A stretch of DNA of 64,000 bases, taken from contig NZ_JADFTZ010000001.1 in the NCBI RefSeq assembly GCF_015223105.1, positions 682,001 through 746,000 on the forward strand. The letters run 5' to 3'. The translations under genes were made by a program, and so were the position numbers. The DNA is from Flavobacterium proteolyticum. Its GTDB lineage: Bacteria; Bacteroidota; Bacteroidia; Flavobacteriales; Flavobacteriaceae. The notes beneath the pieces were generated by a model. The model ran no database searches. It was not told where the DNA came from and saw nothing but the letters and a program-made list of their open reading frames with translations. Positions 1-8,483 of this stretch are shown piece after piece. The first letter of the stretch is position 1. Each line of letters starts with the position of its first letter.

Positions 1-1902
1 GCAAACACATTAGATGATGTGGTAATTTCTGGAACTCTAAAACCCGTTTCAAGAATGGAAACTCCTGTTCCCGTTGAAGTATATACCACTGCTTTTTTAA
101 AGAAAAACCCAACTTCTAATATTTTTGAAGCTTTACAAAACGTAAACGGTGTTCGCCCTCAACTCAATTGCAACATTTGCAACACTGGCGATATTCACAT
201 CAACGGATTAGAAGGTCCGTATACGATGGTTACGATTGACGGAATGCCGATTGTAAGCGCACTTTCAACTGTTTATGGCTTATCAGGAATTCCGAATTCT
301 TTGATTGAGAGAGTTGAAGTGGTAAAAGGTCCAGCATCAAGTTTATATGGAAGTGAAGCCGTTGGAGGTTTAATAAACATTATTACCAAAAAACCTTTGA
401 GTGCACCTTTGTTTTCTGCTGATATTTTTTCGACTTCTTGGTTAGAAACCAATGTGGATTTAGGTTGGAAAAGTTCGGTTGGAAAAAAAGCGGTTACTTT
501 AATCGGCATCAATTATTACAATTACAACCAACCGATTGACAATAACAACGATAACTTTACCGATGTAACCTTACAAGAACGCATTTCCATTTTCAACAAA
601 TGGAATTTCGAACAAAAAAACAACAAAGAATTCACCATCGCAGGACGATTATTTTACGAAGACCGTTGGGGTGGCGAAATGCAATGGAACAAATCGTATC
701 GCGGTGGTTCGGAAGTGTATGGAGAAAGCATTTACACTAAACGTGTAGAACTTTTGAGCAAATATCAATTACCAACTACAGAAAACATGTATTTATCGTT
801 TTCAATGACTGCTCATGACCAAAATTCGGTGTATGGAAATACGATTTACTTGGCAAATCAAAAAATTGCTTTCGGACAATATACTTGGGATAAAAAGTTA
901 GAAAATCACAATTTGTTATTGGGAGCAGCTTTTCGTTATCAATATTATGACGATAATACACCGGCGACAATTTCGGCAGAACAGACAAAAATTTATAGTG
1001 TTTTTCTTCAAGATGAAATAAAATTGGCTACAAAACATCATATTTTATTAGGTGCTAGATACGATTACAATAACAATCACGGAAACATTTTTACACCTAG
1101 AATTGCCTACAAATGGAATCCAACCGAAAACGATGTGTTCCGAATTAATGCCGGAACTGGATTTAGAATTGTGAATTTATTTACCGAAGATCACGCCGCT
1201 TTGACTGGATCAAGAGACGTTATCATTACTGAAGATTTAAATCCTGAAACTTCGTACAATATCAATTTCAATTATTTGAAGAAAATTAGATTTGAAAATG
1301 GCACTTTTTTAGGATTTGAAACTTCGGCTTGGTATACGTATTTTAACAACCAAATTATTCCAGATTACGACACCAATCCGAACCAAATTATTTATTCCAA
1401 CCTAAACGGATATGCCCAAACTTTGGGAATTAGCGGTAATATCGATTTGGTTACGTCTTTTGGATTGAAAGCAATTCTTGGTTTTACGATTATGGAAGCA
1501 AAGAATGTTCAAAACGGAGTAAGTTCAACACCTGTTCTAACAGAAAAATACAGCGCCAATTGGGCCATAACGTACGATATTCCAAAATGGTTTTTATCCA
1601 TTGATTACACTGGGAATTTATACGGACCGATGCGATTGCCGATTTTAGGCGATTTAGACCCAAGACCTGAATATTCTCCTATTTGGAGTTTGCAAAACAT
1701 TCAGTTTACTTATAAAAAATTTCGTAGTTTTGAACTTTATGGCGGTGTAAAAAATATTTTGAATTGGACACCAAACAAAGGAACTCCATATTTAATAGCT
1801 GGAGCTGAAGATCCTTTTGGTGAAAATTTTGACGCAACTTATGTGTATTCACCTAACCAAGGAATTAGAGGCTTTTTAGGAATTCGATATACGATTTATT
1901 AA
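1..1902 (+). CDS. TonB-dependent outer-membrane receptor, 5'-truncated by the window edge
   Basis: The reading frame is open from base 1, so the N-terminus (signal peptide and any carboxypeptidase-like domain) lies outside the window. The first visible residues, LDDVVISGT, look like the TonB box/plug start. A plug follows, with the typical VEVVKGPASSLYGSEAVGG stretch at about residues 105-123, then a long beta-barrel ending in an aromatic residue (final IRYTIY). An unusual Cys pair, CNIC, sits at visible residues 57-60 inside the plug. The family imports iron complexes, vitamins, metals or glycans using TonB energy; no SusD partner is adjacent, so a metal or small-molecule substrate is more likely than a glycan (inference). 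The stop codon overlaps the next start by one base (TAATG), implying translational coupling with the lycopene-cyclase-like gene. Confidence 0.93.
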   Translation, partial: ANTLDDVVISGTLKPVSRMETPVPVEVYTTAFLKKNPTSNIFEALQNVNGVRPQLNCNICNTGDIHINGLEGPYTMVTIDGMPIVSALSTVYGLSGIPNSLIERVEVVKGPASSLYGSEAVGGLINIITKKPLSAPLFSADIFSTSWLETNVDLGWKSSVGKKAVTLIGINYYNYNQPIDNNNDNFTDVTLQERISIFNKWNFEQKNNKEFTIAGRLFYEDRWGGEMQWNKSYRGGSEVYGESIYTKRVELLSKYQLPTTENMYLSFSMTAHDQNSVYGNTIYLANQKIAFGQYTWDKKLENHNLLLGAAFRYQYYDDNTPATISAEQTKIYSVFLQDEIKLATKHHILLGARYDYNNNHGNIFTPRIAYKWNPTENDVFRINAGTGFRIVNLFTEDHAALTGSRDVIITEDLNPETSYNINFNYLKKIRFENGTFLGFETSAWYTYFNNQIIPDYDTNPNQIIYSNLNGYAQTLGISGNIDLVTSFGLKAILGFTIMEAKNVQNGVSSTPVLTEKYSANWAITYDIPKWFLSIDYTGNLYGPMRLPILGDLDPRPEYSPIWSLQNIQFTYKKFRSFELYGGVKNILNWTPNKGTPYLIAGAEDPFGENFDATYVYSPNQGIRGFLGIRYTIY

Positions 1903-3041
1903 TGCAACATTATCATTACATTTTTACAGGTTCAGGATTATCGGCTTTAATGACAGTTTATGAAATGCTTGTATCTGGAAAATTCGATGACAAATCCATT
2001 TTACTAATTGATGAAAATACTAAAAAAGTAAACGATAGAACTTGGTGTTTTTGGGATGAAGATAATTTATTTGAAGACATCGTATCAAAAAAATGGAATC
2101 AAGCGATTTTTGCGAATGAGAAATTTAATCGAGTTTTAGAATTAGCACCTTATCAATACAAGAAAATTAATGGTTTGGATTTTTACGAATCGGTTTTCAA
2201 AAAGATTTCCGAACATAAAAACATTCATTTTCTAAATCAAAAAGTAGTTGATTTTACAGAATTAGGAAATCATTGCATTGTAAAAACAGAACAAGAGGCT
2301 TTCACTTGTAACAAGGTTTTTAATTCTATTTACAATCCAGAAGCTGTAACCTCACAAACCAAATTTCCTTTAATCCATCAACATTTTATAGGTTGGTTTA
2401 TTAAAAGTAAAGAAGCGGTTTTTACTCCAAATTGTGCTACTTTCATGGATTTTTCGGTGGAACAAAAAGGCAATACGCGTTTTATGTATGTTTTGCCAAC
2501 ATCAGAAAATGAAGCGTTGTTGGAATACACCTTATTTTCAAAAAACTTACTTTCTAAGGAAGAATACGAAGCTGAAATTCAGAAATACATTGAAAATTTA
2601 GGTATAACAGAATACGAAATCACAGAAAAAGAACAAGGGAATATTCCGATGACGTGTTATCCGTTTTGGAAACACAACACTAAGAATATTGTAAATATAG
2701 GTTCGGCTGGCGGTTGGACTAAAGCAAGTACAGGTTATACTTTTAAAAATGCTTCCAAAAAATCAAAAGCTCTAGTTCAATTTCTAAAATCTGAATCTGA
2801 CTTTACGAAATATCACAAAAAAGATAAATTTTGGTTCTATGATTTGTTGTTGTTGGATATTTTGAGTTCAAAAAACGAATTGGGTTCTAAAATATTTTCT
2901 TCGATGTTTAAAGAAGGAAATTCAAGTGTAATTTTTAAATTTTTAGATGAAGAAACTTCTTTTTCAGAGGATTTGCAAGTGATTTGGAGATGCCCAAAAA
3001 TGATTTTTGTGAAAGCTTTATTTGGTAGAATTTTCAAATAA
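1902..3041 (+). CDS. Lycopene cyclase family protein (FAD-dependent, CrtY-like)
   Basis: This 379-residue protein begins with a dinucleotide-binding-type strand and glycine turn (YIFTGSGLSALM) and carries the lycopene-cyclase signature NDRTWCFWDE at about residues 43-52. A later glycine-rich stretch, NIGSAGGWTKASTGYTF, also fits the family. Lycopene beta-cyclases close the ionone rings of lycopene on the way to beta-carotene and zeaxanthin, the yellow pigments of flavobacteria. No other carotenoid gene (crtB, crtI, crtZ) is visible nearby. Instead the gene overlaps the end of a TonB receptor by one base, an odd partner. It could therefore be a paralogue with another role in the same FAD-dependent family. 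Confidence 0.82.
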   Translation: MQHYHYIFTGSGLSALMTVYEMLVSGKFDDKSILLIDENTKKVNDRTWCFWDEDNLFEDIVSKKWNQAIFANEKFNRVLELAPYQYKKINGLDFYESVFKKISEHKNIHFLNQKVVDFTELGNHCIVKTEQEAFTCNKVFNSIYNPEAVTSQTKFPLIHQHFIGWFIKSKEAVFTPNCATFMDFSVEQKGNTRFMYVLPTSENEALLEYTLFSKNLLSKEEYEAEIQKYIENLGITEYEITEKEQGNIPMTCYPFWKHNTKNIVNIGSAGGWTKASTGYTFKNASKKSKALVQFLKSESDFTKYHKKDKFWFYDLLLLDILSSKNELGSKIFSSMFKEGNSSVIFKFLDEETSFSEDLQVIWRCPKMIFVKALFGRIFK

Positions 3042-3106
3042 GAGCAAACTATCCAATCATAACAAATCTTTATGAATTGGTATTCTGTAACTAGCAAAAA
3101 ACTTTG

Positions 3107-3114
3107 TAACTTTG
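3107..3114 (+). promoter_or_regulatory. Bacteroidota -7 promoter element (TAACTTTG) for the bacilliredoxin gene
   Basis: TAACTTTG matches the Bacteroidota TAnnTTTG consensus exactly and lies 30 bases before the ATG. The -33 element is weak (TCTG at 3084-3087, 19 bases upstream). Confidence 0.5.
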
Positions 3115-3143
3115 CGAATCGTTAACTTATAACAATATACATT

Positions 3144-3554
3144 ATGTATCCAGAAGAAATGGTAAACCCAATGCGTGCTGAATTAACAGATGCAGGTTTC
3201 AAAAATTTATATACAGCAGATGACGTAAAAAACGCTATCAAAGCTGAAGGAACAACTTTAGTGGTGATTAATTCGGTTTGTGGTTGTGCTGCTAGAAATG
3301 CGCGTCCAGGAGCAAAAATGAGTTTAGAAGGTGGTAAAAAACCTGCTAACTTAATCACTGTTTTTGCTGGAGTAGACAGAGAAGCTGTTGATGCAGCAAG
3401 AGCAGAAATGTTCCCTTTTCCACCATCGTCTCCAAGTATGGCATTATTTAAAAATGGAGAATTAGTTCACATGTTAGAACGTCATCACATCGAAGGTCGT
3501 CCTGCAGAATTAATTGCTGAAAATTTAAAAGACGCTTACAGCGAATTTTGTTAA
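3144..3554 (+). CDS. BrxA/BrxB-family bacilliredoxin (YphP/YqiW-like)
   Basis: The 136-residue protein starts MYPEEMV, as family members typically do, and has the characteristic CGC motif at residues 46-48 (SVCGCAARNARPG). It ends in Cys. The family has a thioredoxin-like fold. In Firmicutes it removes bacillithiol from mixed disulfides on proteins; Bacteroidota homologues are thought to act similarly in thiol redox repair, since many of these bacteria make bacillithiol. The gene stands alone, with its own -7 element upstream and a strong terminator downstream. Confidence 0.9.
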   Translation: MYPEEMVNPMRAELTDAGFKNLYTADDVKNAIKAEGTTLVVINSVCGCAARNARPGAKMSLEGGKKPANLITVFAGVDREAVDAARAEMFPFPPSSPSMALFKNGELVHMLERHHIEGRPAELIAENLKDAYSEFC

Positions 3555-3576
3555 GATACTATGCTGGCATACTATA

Positions 3577-3607
3577 AAAACCACCAAAACATTGGTGGTT
3601 TTTTATT
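3577..3607 (+). terminator. Rho-independent terminator after the bacilliredoxin gene
   Basis: The arms AAACCACCAA and TTGGTGGTTT form a perfect hairpin around a short loop, followed by a T-rich run. It sits 23 bases after the stop codon. Confidence 0.85.
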
Positions 3608-3623
3608 TTATAGCTTACTTTTG
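3592..3623 (+). promoter_or_regulatory. Promoter candidate for the plsC-desaturase pair
   Basis: TTG (3592-3594) lies 21 bases before TACTTTTG (3616-3623), matching the Bacteroidota TTG / TAnnTTTG layout, 17 bases before the ATG. The -33 part falls inside the upstream terminator stem. Confidence 0.4.
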
Positions 3624-3640
3624 CTCAAATTGATTTTCAT

Positions 3641-4375
3641 ATGGAAAAAATTCTTTCATACCCACTATCAATAGTTTATTACATTCTATTCTTACTTTGG
3701 TTATTGATTTTCCACCCAATACAATGGATTTGCTTCAATGTTTTTGGGTATAATGCGCATCGTTTAAGTGTGGCTTATTTAAACTGGTTTTTGGTTAGAA
3801 CCGCACATGTTGTTGGAACCACCTATCATATTAAAGGAATGGAAAATGTTCCTGAAAACAAACCTTTAGTTATTGTTGCAAATCATCAAAGTTTACATGA
3901 TATTACTACAATCATTTGGTTTTTACGAAAAGTGCACCCAAAATTCATCAGTAAAATTGAATTAGGAAAAGGAATCCCTAGTGTTTCATACAATTTAAAA
4001 CACGGAGGTTCGGCTTTAATTGACAGAAAAGACCCAAAACAAGCTTTACCTGAAATTAAAAAAGTAGCCGAATTAATTAATAATAATAATTACTCGGTTG
4101 TCATATTCCCAGAAGGAACAAGAAGTAAAACCGGAACCCCTAAACCATTTGCAGTGAACGGATTAAAAATGTTATACAAATTTGCTCCAGATGCCTACTT
4201 CTTGCCAATTACTATAAATAATTCATGGAAAATGACTAAATTCGGTACTTTCCCTCTCGGATTAGGAACTCGTTTAGAATTCACCATTCATGAGCCTATG
4301 AAAATTTCAGAACATCCGTTTGAAGAAATTTTTGAAAAAACCGAATCTGTAATTACAAAACATATTAAAATATAA
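3641..4375 (+). CDS. 1-acyl-sn-glycerol-3-phosphate acyltransferase family (PlsC-like)
   Basis: The 244-residue protein has an N-terminal membrane segment (about residues 8-35) and the acyltransferase motifs NHQSLHD (catalytic His82 and Asp87, the HX4D motif) and FPEGTRS at about 156-162. PlsC enzymes transfer an acyl chain to lysophosphatidic acid in phospholipid synthesis at the inner membrane. The gene lies 5 bases upstream of an acyl-ACP desaturase, so the two probably form a lipid-modifying pair. A second PlsC-like gene is at 57185-57925 in this window; the two may differ in acyl or acceptor preference. This one could also be an ornithine- or other lyso-lipid acyltransferase. Confidence 0.88.
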   Translation: MEKILSYPLSIVYYILFLLWLLIFHPIQWICFNVFGYNAHRLSVAYLNWFLVRTAHVVGTTYHIKGMENVPENKPLVIVANHQSLHDITTIIWFLRKVHPKFISKIELGKGIPSVSYNLKHGGSALIDRKDPKQALPEIKKVAELINNNNYSVVIFPEGTRSKTGTPKPFAVNGLKMLYKFAPDAYFLPITINNSWKMTKFGTFPLGLGTRLEFTIHEPMKISEHPFEEIFEKTESVITKHIKI

Positions 4376-4380
4376 CCCCT

Positions 4381-5379
4381 ATGTCTATTCAAAATGTCCG
4401 TTTAGAAGTGATGCAATTTTTAGAAAAAAAAGTGGATCATTTCATGGAAGAATTCTTAATTCCTGTCGAAAAAATTTGGCAACCAACTGATTTATTACCT
4501 GATTCGTCAAAAGAAAATTTCTTAGAAGAAGTAAAAGAACTACGCGAAATCGCAAAAGATTTACCTTATGATTTCTGGGTTGTATTAGTAGGTGATACTA
4601 TTACAGAAGAAGCTTTACCAACATACGAAACCTGGTTAATGGATGTTGAAGGTGTTTCGCAAAAAGGAGAAAAAGGCGATAACGGTTGGGCAAAATGGTT
4701 ACGCCAATGGACAGGTGAAGAAAATCGTCACGGTGATGTTTTAAACAAATACTTATACCTTTCGGGAAGAGTTAATATGCGCGAAGTTGAAATTACAACA
4801 CAGCATTTAATCAACGATGGTTTTGATCCCGGAACTGATCGAGATCCATACAAGAACTTTGTTTTCACTAGTTTTCAAGAATTAGCTACGTATGTTTCAC
4901 ACAATCGTGTAGCACAGATGGCGAAGAAATTTGGTGATAAAAAATTATTCAAAATGTGTAATTTAATTGCTGGAGACGAAATGCGTCATCACTTAGCCTA
5001 TAGTGAATTTGTAAAACGTATTTTTGAAATTGATCCAAGCGAAATGATGTTGTCGTTTCAATACATGATGAAGAAAAAAATCACAATGCCTGCACATTTA
5101 ATTAGAGAATCTGGTGAAAGTATTGGAACTGCTTTTGAAAAATTCTCAGAATCAGCACAACGTTTAGGTGTTTACACGGCAATGGATTATGTAGACATTC
5201 TAAAAAAATTGAATGAAAAATGGGAGATTGATAAAATCTGTAATCTTACGGATGAGGCTGAAAAAGCTCGTGATTACTTAATGAAACTACCTGAAAGAAT
5301 GACAAGAATTTCGGAACGATTAGTAGTTCCTGCTGAAGGGCAACTTTTTAAATGGGTGCAACCTGCTTTGGTAAAATAA
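4381..5379 (+). CDS. Soluble acyl-ACP desaturase (fatty acid desaturase type 2)
   Basis: The 332-residue protein shows the two diiron EXXRH-type motifs of stearoyl-ACP desaturases: EENRH at residues 113-117 and DEMRH at 199-203. It lacks membrane segments. The second motif begins with Asp-Glu as in the plant-type enzymes. The family inserts a cis double bond into acyl-ACP using O2 and reduced ferredoxin. It follows plsC by 5 bases, suggesting that desaturated chains made here feed phospholipid assembly, for instance in cold adaptation (inference). A ferredoxin gene exists at 50361 but is not linked. Confidence 0.9.
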   Translation: MSIQNVRLEVMQFLEKKVDHFMEEFLIPVEKIWQPTDLLPDSSKENFLEEVKELREIAKDLPYDFWVVLVGDTITEEALPTYETWLMDVEGVSQKGEKGDNGWAKWLRQWTGEENRHGDVLNKYLYLSGRVNMREVEITTQHLINDGFDPGTDRDPYKNFVFTSFQELATYVSHNRVAQMAKKFGDKKLFKMCNLIAGDEMRHHLAYSEFVKRIFEIDPSEMMLSFQYMMKKKITMPAHLIRESGESIGTAFEKFSESAQRLGVYTAMDYVDILKKLNEKWEIDKICNLTDEAEKARDYLMKLPERMTRISERLVVPAEGQLFKWVQPALVK

Positions 5380-5401
5380 CATTCTGAAATTAAAATTTAA
5401 G

Positions 5402-5436
5402 ATTCCAAATTCAATTATGAGTTTGGAATTTTTTTG
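5402..5436 (+). terminator. Rho-independent terminator after the desaturase gene
   Basis: ATTCCAAA (5402-5409) pairs with TTTGGAAT (5422-5429), with a 12-base loop and a following T tract. Confidence 0.75.
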
Positions 5437-5448
5437 TAAATTAGAACC

Positions 5449-6093
5449 ATGCAAATTATCAATAATACTATACTTTTTGTAAAGAATCAACTAGCTCATG
5501 CTGAGGGTGGTCACGATTGGTTTCACATTGAACGCGTTTATAAAAATGCTTTATTAATTGCCGAAGGCGAAGAATGTGATTTAACCGTAGTAAAACTTGG
5601 TGCACTTTTACATGATATTGCCGATTCTAAATTTCATGGTGGCGATGAAACGGTTGGTCCTAAAACAGCGAGAACTTTTTTAGAATCGCAAAATGTTTCA
5701 GAAGACATTATTTTACATGTAATTGCTATTATTGAAAATATTTCGTTTAAAGGCGGAAATTTCGAAAAGAAATTCAATTCCAAAGAATTAGAAATTGTTC
5801 AAGATGCCGATCGATTGGATGCGCTTGGCGCGATAGGAATTGCTCGTACTTTTAATTATGGAGGATTCAAAAACAGACCTCTTTACAATCCAAATATTCA
5901 ACCAAACTTAAACATGAGTAAAGAGGAATATAAGAATAGTGAATCGCCAACTTTGAATCACTTTTACGAAAAACTATTACTTTTAAAAGACAAAATGAAT
6001 ACCGAATCAGGTAAAAAAATCGCCCAAAAACGCCATGATTTTATGGTAACGTTTTTGAGTCAATTTTATGCTGAATGGGACGGACAGGAATAA
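5449..6093 (+). CDS. HD-domain phosphohydrolase
   Basis: The 214-residue protein carries an HD metal-site pattern: His26 in DWFHIERV, the His-Asp pair at 55-56 (LLHDIADSKFHGGDE) and Asp121 in QDADRLDALGAIG. The conserved ADRLDALGAIGIAR stretch places it with the small YedJ/YpgQ-like HD hydrolases, which cleave phosphomonoesters or nucleotides; the actual substrate is unknown. It sits alone between two terminators. Confidence 0.85.
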   Translation: MQIINNTILFVKNQLAHAEGGHDWFHIERVYKNALLIAEGEECDLTVVKLGALLHDIADSKFHGGDETVGPKTARTFLESQNVSEDIILHVIAIIENISFKGGNFEKKFNSKELEIVQDADRLDALGAIGIARTFNYGGFKNRPLYNPNIQPNLNMSKEEYKNSESPTLNHFYEKLLLLKDKMNTESGKKIAQKRHDFMVTFLSQFYAEWDGQE

Positions 6094-6128
6094 AAAAAGG
6101 AGATTGTGAAAACAATCTCCTTTTTTTT
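6094..6128. terminator. Bidirectional terminator between convergent genes
   Basis: AAAAAAGGAGATTGT pairs perfectly with ACAATCTCCTTTTTT around a GAAA tetraloop, with A and T tracts on the two sides. It serves both the HD hydrolase and the convergent gene whose stop overlaps it. Confidence 0.88.
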
Positions 6129-7677
6129 ATAAAGTAACTTTTAGTAGTTGTTTTTTCTTGCCTTTTCGACCTATGAAATAAACAGAATTTTTAGAAAGTG
6201 CACCATCCGAAACCATAAATGGTACTTCATTTGCTTTATCATCTAAAATTTCTTGAAAACTAAAATTTCCATCTGGAGTAATTCTTATTACATTAAGATT
6301 AGATCGTTTTGTACTTGTTTGACCAAATTGAATTCTATCATTACTCAATTTCTTTACTTTTTCGCCTGTATTGATAAAAAAGTACGTATCGTTTCCTTTG
6401 ATTGTAGAAGTATACGAAATATAAGATTCATCCCCGCTAGTTGATTGACGCTTGTTTATATTTCTTGCCCAAATAATACTACCGTCGTTTGCCATTTTTG
6501 CACTTACAATATCATCATAATGATAAACATATCTCCAATAACCACCACCATTAGGAGTACTTTGATAATGTGATGTTACGTAATATTCTTCTGCATTAAA
6601 AACAATTTCATTTTGTTGTGTTATCAAAATACCTCTAAAAGATAAATTTTTCAATTCTTTATCTTTATTTTTTCCGTATTTATCAATAATAAATTGCTCG
6701 GTAAATGGATTGTATTTCGATTTACGAATTGCCAAAGTAATTGGGTCTAGTTCAAAATAACTAATTCCTTTGAAGCGATAATCTTTTCTATCAGAATAAA
6801 AACCAATACAGGTTAATTTATCTTGAAAAACAATTGTTTTTAATGAACCTGAAAAATGCTCATCAGTGTCAAAAACTTGTGTTGCTTGCCCTTCATTACT
6901 AATTCTGGTTAACTCATACTGATATTTTCCACCTTCTTTTTTCTTCTTTTTCTCTTCTGTAAAAACCTTACCTAAAAGATATAGATTCTTTCCATCTTTT
7001 GAAACATCGATATTTTCGTATACAAACTTTTTATCTTTGATATCTCGTTTAAAATTGTGTTCAATATTTTTGTTCAACTTGTTGTCAAATAAAAATACTT
7101 TGTGTGTTTCTGTATTCTTATCTTTAATATCAATTGTAATAGCAAATGCTGTTTTATCTTCATTAACTATAAAGTTTGTTCCTGAATCTCCATCAAATTG
7201 ATTATCTCCAAACCATTGTGATTTCATTACATCTTCACTAGCAATTCTGAAAAGTTCTTTTTTATTAAATTTAAACTCATTGATGCTTGAAGTTAATGCT
7301 GAACAAACAAAAGCTTTATCTTTTGTATTATATACAAAATCAATTAAACTAACTTGATTTCCATTCATTATAACGCCTAAAATTGAACCATATTTTTCAA
7401 TATCAGAACGTTTCATTTCATATTCATATTCTTTAATTAATTTCAAACTAGAATCGTAATGTTCAAAATAATATCCAGCTCCTGAGGAAAACAATCCTCC
7501 TGCATAACTTCTTACAATAAAAACACCGTCATTTCCATCATCCTCTACTAAAACAATAGACGAATGTTTATATTCATCTTTAAAAACTTGACTTTTTGTT
7601 ATACTATGTGGAATTTCCTGAGCATAAAAATTAGTAATCGAAAGGCTTATAATTAAAACCGTTAAAAAATTTTTCAT
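6127..7677 (-). CDS. Secreted protein of unknown function
   Basis: I do not recognise this 516-residue protein. It has a clear Sec signal peptide (MKNFLTVLIISLSITNFYA, cleavage near A|QE). The mature part is rich in beta-type, aromatic and Lys/Asp segments with no cysteine clusters and no T9SS C-terminal domain. Its repeated strand-turn patterns would fit a beta-propeller, but I see no clear repeat. It ends the minus-strand run that begins with hemH and follows the crotonase gene by 14 bases, so it is probably co-transcribed. A periplasmic or outer-membrane-associated location is likely. Confidence 0.8.
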   Translation of the reverse strand: MKNFLTVLIISLSITNFYAQEIPHSITKSQVFKDEYKHSSIVLVEDDGNDGVFIVRSYAGGLFSSGAGYYFEHYDSSLKLIKEYEYEMKRSDIEKYGSILGVIMNGNQVSLIDFVYNTKDKAFVCSALTSSINEFKFNKKELFRIASEDVMKSQWFGDNQFDGDSGTNFIVNEDKTAFAITIDIKDKNTETHKVFLFDNKLNKNIEHNFKRDIKDKKFVYENIDVSKDGKNLYLLGKVFTEEKKKKKEGGKYQYELTRISNEGQATQVFDTDEHFSGSLKTIVFQDKLTCIGFYSDRKDYRFKGISYFELDPITLAIRKSKYNPFTEQFIIDKYGKNKDKELKNLSFRGILITQQNEIVFNAEEYYVTSHYQSTPNGGGYWRYVYHYDDIVSAKMANDGSIIWARNINKRQSTSGDESYISYTSTIKGNDTYFFINTGEKVKKLSNDRIQFGQTSTKRSNLNVIRITPDGNFSFQEILDDKANEVPFMVSDGALSKNSVYFIGRKGKKKQLLKVTL

Positions 7678-7691
7678 ATTTATAAATTAAT

Positions 7692-8468
7692 TTATTTTCC
7701 TGGAAATTCTGCTTTTCTTTTTTCTAAAAACGCCGTTGTTCCTTCTTTAAAATCTTCTGTTCCAAAAGAAAGACCAAAGTTTTTAATTTCTACTTCATAA
7801 CCGTTTGTTCCATCTTCAAAATTGGCATTAATTGCTTCAATTGCTTTGGCGATAGCTACACTTGAATTTTTTGTGATTTTTGTTGCAATTCCTGTAGCCA
7901 ATTCTAACAATTCTGCTTGTGGAACAACATGGTTTACTAAGCCGTAGTTTTTAGCGGTTTCTGCATCAATCATTCCTGCTGTCATAATCATTTCCATAGC
8001 ACGACCTTTTCCTACTAATTGTGCTAAACGTTGTGTTCCTCCATAACCTGGAATAACTCCTAACGTTACTTCAGGTAATCCCATTTTTGCGTTATCTGAT
8101 GCTACTCTAAAATGACATGACATCGCTAATTCTAATCCACCACCTAAAGCAAAACCATTAACTGCTGCAATTACTGGAGTGCTTAAATTTTGAACAAAAT
8201 CAAACAACAATCTTTGTCCTTCAGCAGCTAATTTTCCGCCTTCTTCTACTGAAAAATTGGCGAATTCAGAAATATCGGCTCCGGCAACAAAAGCTTTTTC
8301 TCCGCTACCCGTTACAATAATTGCTTTAACTGATTTATCTTCATTTAATGATTTAAATCCTTCGTGTAATTCTTGAATAGTTGCCTTATTTAAGGCGTTT
8401 AATTTCGTTGGTCTGTTAATCGTTACAATTGCAATAGCATCTTGTTTTTCAATAAGAATATTTTCCAT
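7692..8468 (-). CDS. Enoyl-CoA hydratase/isomerase family (crotonase)
   Basis: The 258-residue protein has the full crotonase pattern: an oxyanion-hole strand (FVAGADISEF), then FALGGGLELAMSCHFRVAS with Glu113, and LPEVTLGVIPGYGGTQRL with Glu133. These are the two catalytic glutamates, spaced 20 apart as in the rat mitochondrial enzyme. It should hydrate trans-2-enoyl-CoA in fatty-acid or branched-chain amino-acid degradation in the cytoplasm. It sits in a minus-strand operon with a sensor kinase and haem genes rather than with other beta-oxidation genes, so context does not reveal the substrate. Confidence 0.93.
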   Translation of the reverse strand: MENILIEKQDAIAIVTINRPTKLNALNKATIQELHEGFKSLNEDKSVKAIIVTGSGEKAFVAGADISEFANFSVEEGGKLAAEGQRLLFDFVQNLSTPVIAAVNGFALGGGLELAMSCHFRVASDNAKMGLPEVTLGVIPGYGGTQRLAQLVGKGRAMEMIMTAGMIDAETAKNYGLVNHVVPQAELLELATGIATKITKNSSVAIAKAIEAINANFEDGTNGYEVEIKNFGLSFGTEDFKEGTTAFLEKRKAEFPGK

Positions 8469-8483
8469 TTTTGTTTGTTTTGA

